A stretch of DNA of 64,000 bases, taken from the NCBI RefSeq assembly GCF_016595235.1, contig NZ_JAENHL010000004.1, positions 586,343 through 650,342 of the forward strand, written 5' to 3'. The translations under genes were made by a program, and so were the position numbers. Of the stretch, positions 1 through 8,253 are shown piece by piece (the first letter of the stretch is position 1; the number at the start of each line of letters is the position of its first letter). Origin of the DNA: Taklimakanibacter albus. GTDB taxonomy: Bacteria > Pseudomonadota > Alphaproteobacteria > Rhizobiales > Aestuariivirgaceae. The notes beneath the pieces were generated by a model. The model was not told the origin of the DNA and did no database searches. It saw only the letters and a list, made by a program, of their open reading frames with translations.

Positions 1-762
1 CGCCGAAAGCGCCGAAATGCTGACTCCGGTGACGGTTTCAAGGACCGGACGCAAATAGGTGAACAGTGCAAATTGCCCCATGAAGAGCATGAGGATCGAA
101 GCCATGCCGAGTGCCACCTGACGGCGCGCGAGCAGTTTGAACACATTGCCAGACGTCCTGCGCCCTCGCGGCGGCAGCGAAGGCATGCCGATCCATTGCC
201 AGACCAGCCCGAGCAGCGCCAATGGCACCACCAGGAAAAACGCGCCGCGCCAGCCGACATAATCGCCGAGCAGGCTTCCCAATGGAGCCGAGATGGTTGC
301 GGCGATGGCGTTGCCGGCATTGATCATGGCAAGCCCCTTGGGCACCGCGTCCTCAGGCACGAGGCGCATGACGATCGCGGTGGACATTGACCAGAAGCCG
401 CCAATGGCGACCCCGAGCAGGGCACGACCGATCATCAGCACAGCATGATTGGGCGCGAATGTCACGGTGAGACCGGAAATCACGAGAAGGAGAGAAAACG
501 AAGCCAGCACGAGCTTGCGGTCGACGCTCCGCGCGAGATCGGCGACGAACACGCTGGTGACCATCGCGAAGATGCCGGAGATCGAGATCGCCTGACCGGC
601 CTGGCCTTCCGAGATTCCGAGATCCGTGGCAATCGGCGTCAGGAGACTGACCGGCATGAATTCGGACGCGATGAGGACGGCCACGCAGAGCGCCATCGAG
701 AACACCGCTCCCCAGGCGGCGCCTCGATCAGCCGCGGTCTTCTCGTCGTACGTTGTATGCAT
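1..762 (-). CDS. nepI: NepI-like MFS efflux transporter (3' end outside window)
   Basis: This is a major facilitator superfamily inner-membrane exporter, of which the first 254 residues are in the window. The N-terminal segment (EFMPVSLLTPIATDLGISEG) closely matches the E. coli purine ribonucleoside efflux pump NepI in wording and position. It is followed by alternating hydrophobic helices, a GRALLGVAIGGFWSMS stretch and the MRLVPEDAVPKGLAM loop typical of the NepI/AraJ branch. The start is the ATG at 762. It lies 35 bp downstream of the cytochrome c gene in the same direction, so it may be the last gene of the molybdenum hydroxylase operon. NepI substrate specificity is known from E. coli only. 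Export of a purine-like compound would suit a neighbouring molybdenum hydroxylase, but that is inference. Confidence 0.75.
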   Translation of the reverse strand, partial: MHTTYDEKTAADRGAAWGAVFSMALCVAVLIASEFMPVSLLTPIATDLGISEGQAGQAISISGIFAMVTSVFVADLARSVDRKLVLASFSLLLVISGLTVTFAPNHAVLMIGRALLGVAIGGFWSMSTAIVMRLVPEDAVPKGLAMINAGNAIAATISAPLGSLLGDYVGWRGAFFLVVPLALLGLVWQWIGMPSLPPRGRRTSGNVFKLLARRQVALGMASILMLFMGQFALFTYLRPVLETVTGVSISALSA

Positions 763-797
763 AATTCACTTTCGCAGCAGGGCGGCCGTATGGCCTC

Positions 798-1172
798 TCA
801 ATGAGTGGCCAGGAACTCGATGATGGCCCGTCGTTCCGCCGCATTGGTGAAGCGCTGTGTCATGCGCGTGCCACGGATCATCGCGGTCGGATTGGCGAGA
901 TAGGCGTCAAGTTTCTCGTCGTTCCAGGTTATGCCGGACGCGCGGAGAGCCGGCGAATAGTTGAAGCCTTCAATGCTGCCGGCTGCGCGGCCGTGAATGG
1001 CCTGCAGATGAGGCCCGACACCATTGCGGGCTGCGCCGATCTGGTGGCAGGCGCCGCAACGTTGCTGAAAAAGCCTCTGGCCGGCGGTCACATCCACCTC
1101 CTGTGCAAAAGTCACACCCGCTCCCGCGACGCCAAGAGCCAGCATGAACAATCCGACAAATCCCCTCCTCAC
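798..1172 (-). CDS. Periplasmic class I cytochrome c, electron acceptor of the Mo hydroxylase
   Basis: This 124-residue protein has an N-terminal Sec signal peptide (about residues 1-23, ending near TFAQ). It has a single CxxCH heme site (C39, C42, H43) and a likely axial methionine at M104 in GTRMTQRF. The start is the GTG at 1172, overlapping the TGA of the upstream large subunit (GTGA), with AAGGAG a few bases before it. Small c-type cytochromes encoded next to IorAB-like periplasmic molybdenum hydroxylases pass electrons to the respiratory chain. The overlap supports translational coupling and that role here. Confidence 0.88.
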   Translation of the reverse strand: MRRGFVGLFMLALGVAGAGVTFAQEVDVTAGQRLFQQRCGACHQIGAARNGVGPHLQAIHGRAAGSIEGFNYSPALRASGITWNDEKLDAYLANPTAMIRGTRMTQRFTNAAERRAIIEFLATH

Positions 1173-3415
1173 CCTTGCATCTCCTTGAAATCGATCTTGG
1201 ACAGAGGCAGGCTCCGTATCCGTTGGCCGGTCAGCGCCGAAACCGCATTGACCACTGCGGGTGGAACACCCGGCAGGCCCGGTTCGCCGACGCCGCCCAT
1301 GGGGGCGCCGCTTTCCACGATCCGAACATGCACGCGGGGCATCCGTTCAGGCGTCAGAATGGAATATCCGTCATAGTTTCGCGCCCGCGGTATACCGTCG
1401 ATGTAAACGACCTCCTCGAGCAAGGCGGATGAAAGGCCAAGCGCGGCGGCCGAGGCCACCTGCGCTTCGATGATGGCGGGATTGACGATGCTGCCGGGAT
1501 CGATCGCCACCCAGACATCGTGAACCACGACCTCTCCATCCCTGATCGACACTTCCGCGATCGTCGCCACCTCGCTGCCGAAAGGCGAAGCCATGGCGAC
1601 GCCGCGTGAGCGCCGTGTGCCGTCCTCCGCCGTGAACGGCCCGCGCCGCCACCCGCCCGAAAGATCGGCGACGGCCTCCAGTAGATTTTTATGGCGCGGA
1701 CTGTCGGCAAGCAGCAACCGGCGCAGCTCATAGGGATCCTGCTGTCCGGCATCGGCCATCTCGTCGAAGAAGGTCTCGTAGAAGAAGTCGTTCATCGAGT
1801 GGCCGACCGAACGCCAGAAGCCGATGATCGCCGGATCATCGACATGAACTTGGCCGATGCGCCGATTGGGGATCGCGTAAACTTTTCCGGCAATGCCTTC
1901 GACCGCGGAACTGTCGACCTTGTCGGGCTGACGGCCGAACCAGCGGCCAGTCGGGCCTTCACCCACCGCCACCGCGTCCAACGCCGCCGGCAATCCATTG
2001 GCCTCGAGACTCGCGCGAAATCGGACAGCCCCCATCGGTCTCAGCGTGTCGCGCAGGAATTCCTCCTCACGGCTCCAGACCAGTTTGACGGGCCGCCCCG
2101 CCGCCTTGGCAAGCAGGATCGCCTGCGGAAACGGGTTGGCCGTCTGATAGAGGAAATGCCGGCCGAAGAAACCACCGAGTATGGGCGAATGTATGAAGAC
2201 TTTTTCCGGCGCGATGCCGGCCACTTTGGCAGCCTCGGCCTGGAACATCTCCGGTGCCTGGTTTGGAACCCACAGCTCCAGCGAACCATCGGCGTTCCAG
2301 CGGGCCAGCGCTGACGGCGGCTCCAGCTGGCCATGCACCAGATAAGGAGCGTCATATGTCGCTTCGATCACATGCTGGGCGCCGGCGAGCACGCCCGCCG
2401 CGTCTCCGAACGTCTCGAAAACCACTCCTTCTCCCGGCGTCGCCTTCAGCTTCGCCATATGGGCATCGGATGAAAATGCCGCCGGCATCGCATGCGCGGT
2501 TCCGGCAGCGGGCTCGGTCCAGGTCACTTGCAATGCTTCGACGGCGCGGCGCGCCCGCCACCAGCTATTGGCCAATATCGCGACAGCGCCGGGCAGCCGG
2601 TGAAGGGAATGAACCCCAGGCATCGCGCGGACTTCCGCTTCATTCGCCAGCAGGCCCGGCTCGCCGCCGAGACGCGGACTGTGCTGGACAGCTCCATGCA
2701 GCATGCCGTCGACCTCGAGGTCGACGGCATAACGCGCCTTGCCGGTCGATTTGTCGCGAACATCCAATCGGGCGACCGGTTTCCCGATCCAGCGGAAATC
2801 GGAACGGGCGCGCAGCGCGACATCATTCGGCACCGGCAGTCGAGCAGCCGCATCGGCGATCTCGCCATATGAGACCGTCCGGCCCGACGAACCATGCACG
2901 ACACGCCCCTGATCTGTTGAAAGCTCAGCCACGGGCAGATTGAGCCGGGTAGCCGCCGCCTGGAGCAGCATCAGGCGCGCCGACGCGCCGAGCTTGCGCA
3001 TTGTCTCGTAGCTCATGCGCACGGACATGCTGCCGCCTGTAAAGCGCCCACCGCCGATCAGCAGATAATCGGGACCGGGAGGAGCACCTTCGACCACGAA
3101 TTGCGTGGGATCGACATCCAGCTCCTCACCGACGATCTGCGCCATGGCGGTGAAGATGCCTTGTCCCCCTTCGATGAAGGGGCTGCGGAAGAGCACTGTG
3201 CTGTCGGGGCGGATTTCCAGAAAGGCGCGAATACGTGTGCCGGGCGCGATTGAGGCATCGGCTGCCTGCGCCCTGGCGCGTGCAGCGGGAAGCGAGACGC
3301 CGAGCAGCAACGCGCCGAGCGACACGCCGAGGAAACCGCGCCTGGACAGATTCAAAGGCCGTCCATGCTGGTCGTCGTCAAGGACGTCCGCGGAGAGAGG
3401 AGTCATGTCGTTCAT
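1169..3415 (-). CDS. Molybdopterin-binding large subunit of a xanthine dehydrogenase family (IorB-like) oxidoreductase, Tat-exported
   Basis: The 748-residue protein begins with a twin-arginine signal (SRRGFLGVSLGALLLG, about residues 25-40, then AARARA). It is therefore exported folded, carrying molybdopterin cytosine dinucleotide. Family motifs include GGQGIFTAMAQIVGEELDVD near the N-terminus, LGGFFGRHF in the middle, and GVGEPGLPG near the C-terminus, which holds the catalytic glutamate of the xanthine dehydrogenase/aldehyde oxidase family. The ORF extends upstream, but the ATG at 3415 is preferred because GAGGGGG precedes it and it starts 10 bp after the 2Fe-2S subunit gene. The family hydroxylates N-heterocycles or oxidises aldehydes. 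The substrate cannot be read from sequence. Confidence 0.88.
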   Translation of the reverse strand: MNDMTPLSADVLDDDQHGRPLNLSRRGFLGVSLGALLLGVSLPAARARAQAADASIAPGTRIRAFLEIRPDSTVLFRSPFIEGGQGIFTAMAQIVGEELDVDPTQFVVEGAPPGPDYLLIGGGRFTGGSMSVRMSYETMRKLGASARLMLLQAAATRLNLPVAELSTDQGRVVHGSSGRTVSYGEIADAAARLPVPNDVALRARSDFRWIGKPVARLDVRDKSTGKARYAVDLEVDGMLHGAVQHSPRLGGEPGLLANEAEVRAMPGVHSLHRLPGAVAILANSWWRARRAVEALQVTWTEPAAGTAHAMPAAFSSDAHMAKLKATPGEGVVFETFGDAAGVLAGAQHVIEATYDAPYLVHGQLEPPSALARWNADGSLELWVPNQAPEMFQAEAAKVAGIAPEKVFIHSPILGGFFGRHFLYQTANPFPQAILLAKAAGRPVKLVWSREEEFLRDTLRPMGAVRFRASLEANGLPAALDAVAVGEGPTGRWFGRQPDKVDSSAVEGIAGKVYAIPNRRIGQVHVDDPAIIGFWRSVGHSMNDFFYETFFDEMADAGQQDPYELRRLLLADSPRHKNLLEAVADLSGGWRRGPFTAEDGTRRSRGVAMASPFGSEVATIAEVSIRDGEVVVHDVWVAIDPGSIVNPAIIEAQVASAAALGLSSALLEEVVYIDGIPRARNYDGYSILTPERMPRVHVRIVESGAPMGGVGEPGLPGVPPAVVNAVSALTGQRIRSLPLSKIDFKEMQG

Positions 3416-3425
3416 CGCGTCCCCC

Positions 3426-3872
3426 TCAAGCCTGGCTGGCGTGCCGGACGCCGGCAGCGATTGCATTGTAGGTCCCGCAGCGGCAGAGATTGACCATCGC
3501 ACCGGCGATGTCCTCATCGCTCGGCTGCGGATTCTGCTTCAGCAGCGCCGTCGCCGCCATGACCTGGCCTGACTGGCAGTAGCCGCATTGCGGTACCTGA
3601 TTGGACACCCATGCTTCGACGACCTTGCGGCCTACCGGATCCTCGGCAATCGCTTCGATCGTCATGATCGAAGCGCCCACAACGCTTTCGACCGGCGTGA
3701 CGCAGGACCGTGTGGCCTGGCCGTCGATCAGCACGGTGCAGGCGCCGCACTGCGCCAGTCCGCATCCGTATTTGGTGCCGGTCATTCCGAGCTCGTCGCG
3801 CAGGACCCAGAGCAGCGGCGTATCCGCCTCGATGTCGACCTGATGTTGGGAACCGTTGATCGTCAGATCCAT
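3426..3872 (-). CDS. 2Fe-2S subunit of the Mo hydroxylase (IorA-like)
   Basis: This 148-residue protein binds two [2Fe-2S] clusters. The plant-ferredoxin-type domain has C37, C42, C45 and C57 (CGLAQCGACTVL). The helical domain has C96 and C99 (CGYCQSGQ) plus C130 and C132 (CRCGTY). It is the small subunit of two-subunit xanthine dehydrogenase-family enzymes that lack an FAD subunit and use a cytochrome instead, which matches the downstream gene. It has no signal peptide, so it probably crosses the membrane with the Tat-targeted large subunit. It is the first gene of the minus-strand operon and diverges from the LysR gene. Confidence 0.92.
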   Translation of the reverse strand: MDLTINGSQHQVDIEADTPLLWVLRDELGMTGTKYGCGLAQCGACTVLIDGQATRSCVTPVESVVGASIMTIEAIAEDPVGRKVVEAWVSNQVPQCGYCQSGQVMAATALLKQNPQPSDEDIAGAMVNLCRCGTYNAIAAGVRHASQA

Positions 3873-4027
3873 GGCGTCTCCTCCTGGTTTGCTGGTGCAA
3901 GCATGGCCAGCGGCGTGGCCATGGTCCGGAAGATAGTCAGGGGAGGTTGAGTGGATTAGTGGCCATAATTCACTTGCATTAATCGATATGAGCCATAAAT
4001 CATGGTGGCCGCCTGCGAGGAGTGCCC
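3873..4027. promoter_or_regulatory. Divergent LysR-regulated promoter region
   Basis: This 155-bp AT-rich region separates the molybdenum hydroxylase operon from the LysR gene. It contains a direct repeat, GGCCATAATTCA at 3961-3972 and AGCCATAAATCA at 3991-4002, spaced 30 bp (about three helical turns). The 12-mer CATAATTCACTT at 3964-3975 recurs at 760-771, across the start codon of the NepI-like gene. These are candidate LysR-binding elements. The assignment is inference from position and repetition. Confidence 0.45.
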
Positions 4028-4924
4028 ATGGCGAAGGAAGACTTCAACAGCCTGTTGTGGTTCCTGGCTGTTGCCGAGGAGCGCAGTTTTACCAAGGCGG
4101 CCGCCAGGCTCGGAATCACACAGTCGACACTCAGCCACACCATCAAGCGCCTGGAAACGACGATGGGAATCAGGCTCCTGGCGCGGACGACGAGAAATGT
4201 CGCGCCGACGGAGGCGGGAGAACGCCTTAGCCGATCACTGGCGCCGCGTGTGGCTGAGATAGAGGCGGAAATCGCGGCCCTCATGGAGTTTCGCGACAGG
4301 CCCGCCGGAAATATCAAGATCACCCTGTCTGACCATGCTCTGAACACCGTCGTGTGGCCAAGGCTGCGGCCGGTCCTCACCGCCTATCCGGATATCAAGC
4401 TCGAGCTCAGCGTCGATAACGGCCTGCGCAACATCGTCGAGGATGGATTCGACGCCGGCATACGGCTTGGCGAGAGCGTCCAGAAGGACATGGTCGCGGT
4501 CAAAATTGGTCCGGACTGGCGTATGGTGGCGGTCGCTTCGCCGCATTATTTTGCGGCACATCCGCTGCCGGCGCATCCGCAAGATCTGATTGGACACAAT
4601 TGCATCAACATGCGCCAGGCCACCGCCGGAGGTTTGTACGCATGGGAATTTGCAAAGAACGGCCAGGATCTCCGCGTGAGGGTCGATGGTCAACTGACCT
4701 TCAATACCTCATACGCAATGATCGATGCAGCCCTCAAAGGCTACGGCATTGCCTTTATGCCGGAAGACCTCGTTGATCGGCACATCGCGTCGGGAGAGCT
4801 CATTCTGGCGCTGGACGACTGGTCACCCAAATTTGCCGGCTATTACATTTATTATCCGAGCAGACGGCAAAACCTGCCGGCATTCAAAGTAATCGTTGAC
4901 GCGCTCCGTTATCAGCAAGCTTGA
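4028..4924 (+). CDS. LysR-family transcriptional regulator
   Basis: This is a LysR regulator of about 298 residues, with an N-terminal winged helix-turn-helix (FTKAAARLGITQSTLSHTIKRLE) and a C-terminal periplasmic-binding-protein-like effector domain. The ORF can begin at a GTG at 4022, but the ATG at 4028 has AGGAG at 4018-4022 with ideal spacing. The regulator diverges from the molybdenum hydroxylase operon and sits 55 bp upstream of a DHA2 exporter in the same direction. It is therefore a plausible controller of both. The effector is unknown. Confidence 0.9.
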   Translation: MAKEDFNSLLWFLAVAEERSFTKAAARLGITQSTLSHTIKRLETTMGIRLLARTTRNVAPTEAGERLSRSLAPRVAEIEAEIAALMEFRDRPAGNIKITLSDHALNTVVWPRLRPVLTAYPDIKLELSVDNGLRNIVEDGFDAGIRLGESVQKDMVAVKIGPDWRMVAVASPHYFAAHPLPAHPQDLIGHNCINMRQATAGGLYAWEFAKNGQDLRVRVDGQLTFNTSYAMIDAALKGYGIAFMPEDLVDRHIASGELILALDDWSPKFAGYYIYYPSRRQNLPAFKVIVDALRYQQA

Positions 4925-4979
4925 TCGATACACGCACCGATTTTGGATTTTCCCCTGGCGGGCGTTACAGTCTCCGGCC

Positions 4980-6314
4980 ATGCCTCGTCTGCGCGCTTCC
5001 ACCGACGCCCTGATCATCGCCGCCGCCATTATGGGGAGCAGCGTCGTCATGCTGGGCGAGAGCGTGGTGTCCCTGGCGCTGCCGAGTATTGGCAAGAGCC
5101 TCGGAGTGCCGTTCACCAGCCTGCAATGGGTGGCGGACGGCTATAACCTCACCCTCGCCTCCTGCATTCTCTTCGGCGGAGCACTCGGCGATGCATTGGG
5201 TCTGAAACGCGTCTATCTGTGGAGCGCCTGGGCCTTTCTCGCTTTGTCGGTCGTCTGCGCCCTGGCTTGGAGCGGGCTCACGCTCATTCTCTTCCGCGCC
5301 GTGCTGGGCGTAGCCGGGGCGCTGCTCACGCCGGTGAGCCTCGCCGTCCTCAATGCGCAACTGCCGAAGGCGCTGCGCATGCGCGCCATCGCCTATTGGA
5401 CGGCGGCGACCTCGATCGTCCTGGCGGCAGGCCCTTTGGTCGGCGGCTATCTCGTCGACATGTTCTCCTGGCGCGCGATTTTTCTGTTCAACCTGCCGCT
5501 GGCCCTGATCGCGATCGCACTGGGGCATGCCGCCTTGAAGGAACAGCCGGTACGGAGCCGCCTCGACATCGACTGGCTGGGCGCGCTCCTCGCCTTCCTG
5601 TTTCTGGGCGGGCTGACATTCGGGCTCATCGAGGGCCCGGCGAACAACTGGCCGCCCATGATGATCGCGGCCGTGGTCGCGGGACTAGCATGCTTCGTCG
5701 CCTTTGTCTGGTGGGAGCGGCGCCTATCATCTCCGCTCGTCGATCTCGCCCTCTTCAAAAACCGGAATTTCGCCGCCACCAATAGTGCGACGCTCTTCCT
5801 CTACGCCGCTTTCGGCGGCTTCGGGTTTCTCTTCTCGTATTTCCTGCAGACCGTCTCCGGGTTTTCAGCGACGGCCGCGGGCGCGGCATTCCTGCCCGTC
5901 TCGGTGATGCTGGGGATCGCCTCCGGCCAGGTCGGGGAATATGCCAGCAGATTTGGCCCACGCTGGTTCATGGGGACAGGGCCTCTCTTCTGCGCCGCGG
6001 GCATGTTGACCCTTCTGCCGCTCGGAGCTCAGACGACCTATCTCACCGGCGTCCTGCCGGGTGTCGTGCTGTTCGGCATTGGGCTCACCTTGACTGTGGC
6101 GCCGCTCACGGCCACGGCGCTGAATTCGGCGCCGGATGAAAAATCCGGCATCGCCTCCGCCATCAATAACGGACTCGCATCCGCCGGGCCCCTCATCGCC
6201 ATCGCCTTGCTCGGTCTTGGTGGGATCGAGCACGCATATATCCTCGGCGTGTGGACATGCGCAGTGCTGGCCGTGCTCGCCGGCGCGCTATCATTTGCCT
6301 TCGTCAAGACATAA
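4980..6314 (+). CDS. DHA2-family (14-TM, EmrB/QacA type) MFS exporter
   Basis: This is a 444-residue proton-coupled exporter. The N-terminal part carries helix 1 (MLGESVVSLALPSI), the motif-A region LGDALGLKRVYLWS, and the motif-C-like LVGGYLVDMFSWRAIFLFNLP that marks drug/H+ antiporters. The reading frame runs upstream into the LysR gene, so the ATG at 4980 after the LysR stop is preferred, although its ribosome site is weak. It is co-directional with the LysR gene. Such exporters often protect against the substrate or product of a neighbouring catabolic enzyme. It ends 8 bp from the convergent FrlB-like gene. Confidence 0.82.
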   Translation: MPRLRASTDALIIAAAIMGSSVVMLGESVVSLALPSIGKSLGVPFTSLQWVADGYNLTLASCILFGGALGDALGLKRVYLWSAWAFLALSVVCALAWSGLTLILFRAVLGVAGALLTPVSLAVLNAQLPKALRMRAIAYWTAATSIVLAAGPLVGGYLVDMFSWRAIFLFNLPLALIAIALGHAALKEQPVRSRLDIDWLGALLAFLFLGGLTFGLIEGPANNWPPMMIAAVVAGLACFVAFVWWERRLSSPLVDLALFKNRNFAATNSATLFLYAAFGGFGFLFSYFLQTVSGFSATAAGAAFLPVSVMLGIASGQVGEYASRFGPRWFMGTGPLFCAAGMLTLLPLGAQTTYLTGVLPGVVLFGIGLTLTVAPLTATALNSAPDEKSGIASAINNGLASAGPLIAIALLGLGGIEHAYILGVWTCAVLAVLAGALSFAFVKT

Positions 6315-6322
6315 GCCCGACC

Positions 6323-7324
6323 TCAGTAGCCGGTGATCTTCTTCATATAGCGGCGGCCTTCGAGCATCGGCCGGCCGCGCAGATCCGCCAACCGGTAGGC
6401 GAATTTCCACAACGTGTCGAAGAAGACGAGCGGCAGCAGATAGGTCTGGAAGCGCCGATCGATGGCGGTGAGATCGAGCTCGTCGCTGTCGAGGACGAGA
6501 ATGTTGTCGCGCGAACCGAAGCGTAGCAGGAAATCACGCGCCCGTTCACTGAGGCGGCGCGTCTCGTCGCTGCCGACGAGCACGATAAAGGCAGCGTTCT
6601 CGTCAACGACTTCGAACGGCCCGTGGAAGAATTCATTCGCGTGGATGGCCTGCGAATCGTACCACTGCATCTCCATGAGCACGCATGTCGAAAAGGAATA
6701 GGCGGCCCCATAGGCGGGGCCGCTGGCCAGCGCGTAGATGGCGGACTTGTCCCTGAAGCGCGGCGCGAAGGACGCGAAACGGCCGGCAAAAACCTGATGC
6801 GCCCTGTAGATCGCCGGCTGAAGAGCCGAGAGGCTCGTGAGCAGCGGCCCAGTCAGGTCGACGCCGTCGGTGATGCGCAGCAGGCCGGCCAGCAGCATAT
6901 AGAGAACCGCATAGTTGCTGTCGGCCGCGTCGATGGCGATGCCGGTCGTGTAGGAGGCCTGATAGGCGAGTGTGAATTCGCAGGCTTTCGCCAGCGGCGA
7001 GACCGGATCGAGCGTCATCGCAATGGTCAGCGCGCCCTTGCCGCGCGCATGCTCGGCCGCGCGCACCGTCTCGCTTGTCGTTCCGGTCTGCGAGCACAGG
7101 ATCACGAGGGCGTCCGGGCCGAGCCTTTTCGGGTCGCGGCAGACGAATTCATCGGCGTTGAAGAGGTCCGAGGACAATTTCGCCGAATGGCGGTCGATGA
7201 AATATTTCCCGCCCTGCATGATCGACAGAGAGCCGCCGCAGGCGACGAGAAACACATGCGAGATGGCGCGGCCGGACAGCGGCCGCAGGGCGCTTTCGAC
7301 ATCCGGGTTCAGGGCAGTTTTCAT
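6323..7324 (-). CDS. frlB: FrlB-like SIS-domain fructosamine-6-phosphate deglycase
   Basis: This 333-residue SIS (sugar isomerase) protein resembles fructoselysine-6-phosphate deglycase FrlB. It has ACGGSLSIMQGGKYF near the N-terminus, SQTGTTSETVRA for phosphate binding, EFFHGPFEVVDE matching the FrlB EFRHGPLEIVE segment, and the C-terminal GRRYMKKITGY. The family releases glucose-6-phosphate and an amino acid from phosphorylated Amadori compounds. The frame is open back to 7381, but that region contains the LacI operator (7355-7372). The ATG at 7324, preceded by GAG/AAG-rich sequence, is therefore the likely start. It diverges from the FrlD-like kinase gene. The amino-acid moiety is not deducible. 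Confidence 0.75.
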   Translation of the reverse strand: MKTALNPDVESALRPLSGRAISHVFLVACGGSLSIMQGGKYFIDRHSAKLSSDLFNADEFVCRDPKRLGPDALVILCSQTGTTSETVRAAEHARGKGALTIAMTLDPVSPLAKACEFTLAYQASYTTGIAIDAADSNYAVLYMLLAGLLRITDGVDLTGPLLTSLSALQPAIYRAHQVFAGRFASFAPRFRDKSAIYALASGPAYGAAYSFSTCVLMEMQWYDSQAIHANEFFHGPFEVVDENAAFIVLVGSDETRRLSERARDFLLRFGSRDNILVLDSDELDLTAIDRRFQTYLLPLVFFDTLWKFAYRLADLRGRPMLEGRRYMKKITGY

Positions 7325-7354
7325 CTTCTCACTCGATTGACAGGCTGAAATCAA

Positions 7355-7372
7355 TGTGCGAACGTTCTCACA
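7355..7372. promoter_or_regulatory. LacI-family operator (copy 1) between frlB and frlD
   Basis: TGTGCGAACGTTCTCACA is the exact reverse complement of the 18-bp site at 9476-9493. It is a near-perfect palindrome around GAACGTTC. It lies between the divergent frlB-like and frlD-like genes and is flanked by TTGACA on the plus strand (7337-7342) and TTGACA on the minus strand (7381-7376), which could be -35 elements. The adjacent LacI gene product is the obvious ligand. Confidence 0.82.
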
Positions 7373-7395
7373 TATTGTCAATGTAAAAGTCCTTC

Positions 7396-8253
7396 ATGAT
7401 CAAAATTGCCGCGCTGGGAGATAATGTCGTCGATTGTTATTTGTCGCGGGACGAAATGTACCCAGGCGGCAATTGCCTGAATGTCTCGGTCTTCTCCCGC
7501 CGCTTCGGCGCGCTGTCCGCCTATATCGGCGCCATCGGCAGAGATCGCGCCGGTGATGTCATCCAACAGGCGCTGGAGGCCGAGGATATCGATGTCAGCC
7601 ATCTGCGCCGGCTCGATGGACCGACCGCCTATTGCGTGATCGGCCACCGCAACGCCGAGCGTCTGTTCCTGAGTTTCGACCTCGGCGTGTCGATGTTCGC
7701 GCCCGATGACGATGATCTGGCCTTCCTCGAAACCTTTTCGGCGGTGCATGTCGGTCAGTCGAGCGGCCTCGATGCGCATCTGGGGGCCATCGCGAAGCGG
7801 GCTCTCCTCTCCTATGATTTTTCGATCCGCCGCGAGCGCGAACATCGCCGCGCCATCGCCCCCTTCTGTCTGCTCGCCTCGGTGTCGGGCGGCGATCTTT
7901 CCGATGACGAGGTTGCGGCGGTCAGTGGAGAGCTCATTGACGGCGGCGCGCAATGGGTGCTGGTGACCCGCGGGCGACAGGGCGCGATGCTCGCCCATGA
8001 CGCCGAGCGCTGGCACGTCGCGGCCCATCCCATCGAAGCCGTCGACACGTTGGGCGCCGGCGATACCTTCATTGCCCGCACGCTTTATGGCCTCCTCGCC
8101 GGGGAAGACCCGCGGGAGATCCTTTCATCGGCGGCCCGTGCCGCCGCCGATACATGCCGCTATTTCGGCGCGGTGGGCCATGGCGCGCCGATCGCCATTG
8201 CCGCCGATATCGACGCCCTGAAGCGCAAGATATCGTCATCAAGCAGGCTTTGA
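7396..8253 (+). CDS. frlD: FrlD-like PfkB-family fructosamine kinase
   Basis: This 285-residue PfkB/ribokinase-fold kinase reads like fructoselysine 6-kinase FrlD. It has an N-terminal ALGDNVVD, the early glycine motif PGGNCLNVSVFSRRFG, a central YDFS, and the C-terminal DTLGAGDTFIA that contains the catalytic Asp and anion hole. FrlD phosphorylates the fructose carbon-6 of imported Amadori compounds, making the substrate of the divergent FrlB-like deglycase. The start at 7396 lies 24 bp beyond the LacI operator, so the gene should be repressed with frlB. Its last bases overlap the convergent LacI gene. Confidence 0.78.
   Translation: MIKIAALGDNVVDCYLSRDEMYPGGNCLNVSVFSRRFGALSAYIGAIGRDRAGDVIQQALEAEDIDVSHLRRLDGPTAYCVIGHRNAERLFLSFDLGVSMFAPDDDDLAFLETFSAVHVGQSSGLDAHLGAIAKRALLSYDFSIRREREHRRAIAPFCLLASVSGGDLSDDEVAAVSGELIDGGAQWVLVTRGRQGAMLAHDAERWHVAAHPIEAVDTLGAGDTFIARTLYGLLAGEDPREILSSAARAAADTCRYFGAVGHGAPIAIAADIDALKRKISSSSRL

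Noticed and set aside
7325-7381. Longer frlB start at 7381
   Set aside because: The extra codons overlap the LacI operator and a TTGACA element, so they are probably upstream of the transcript.
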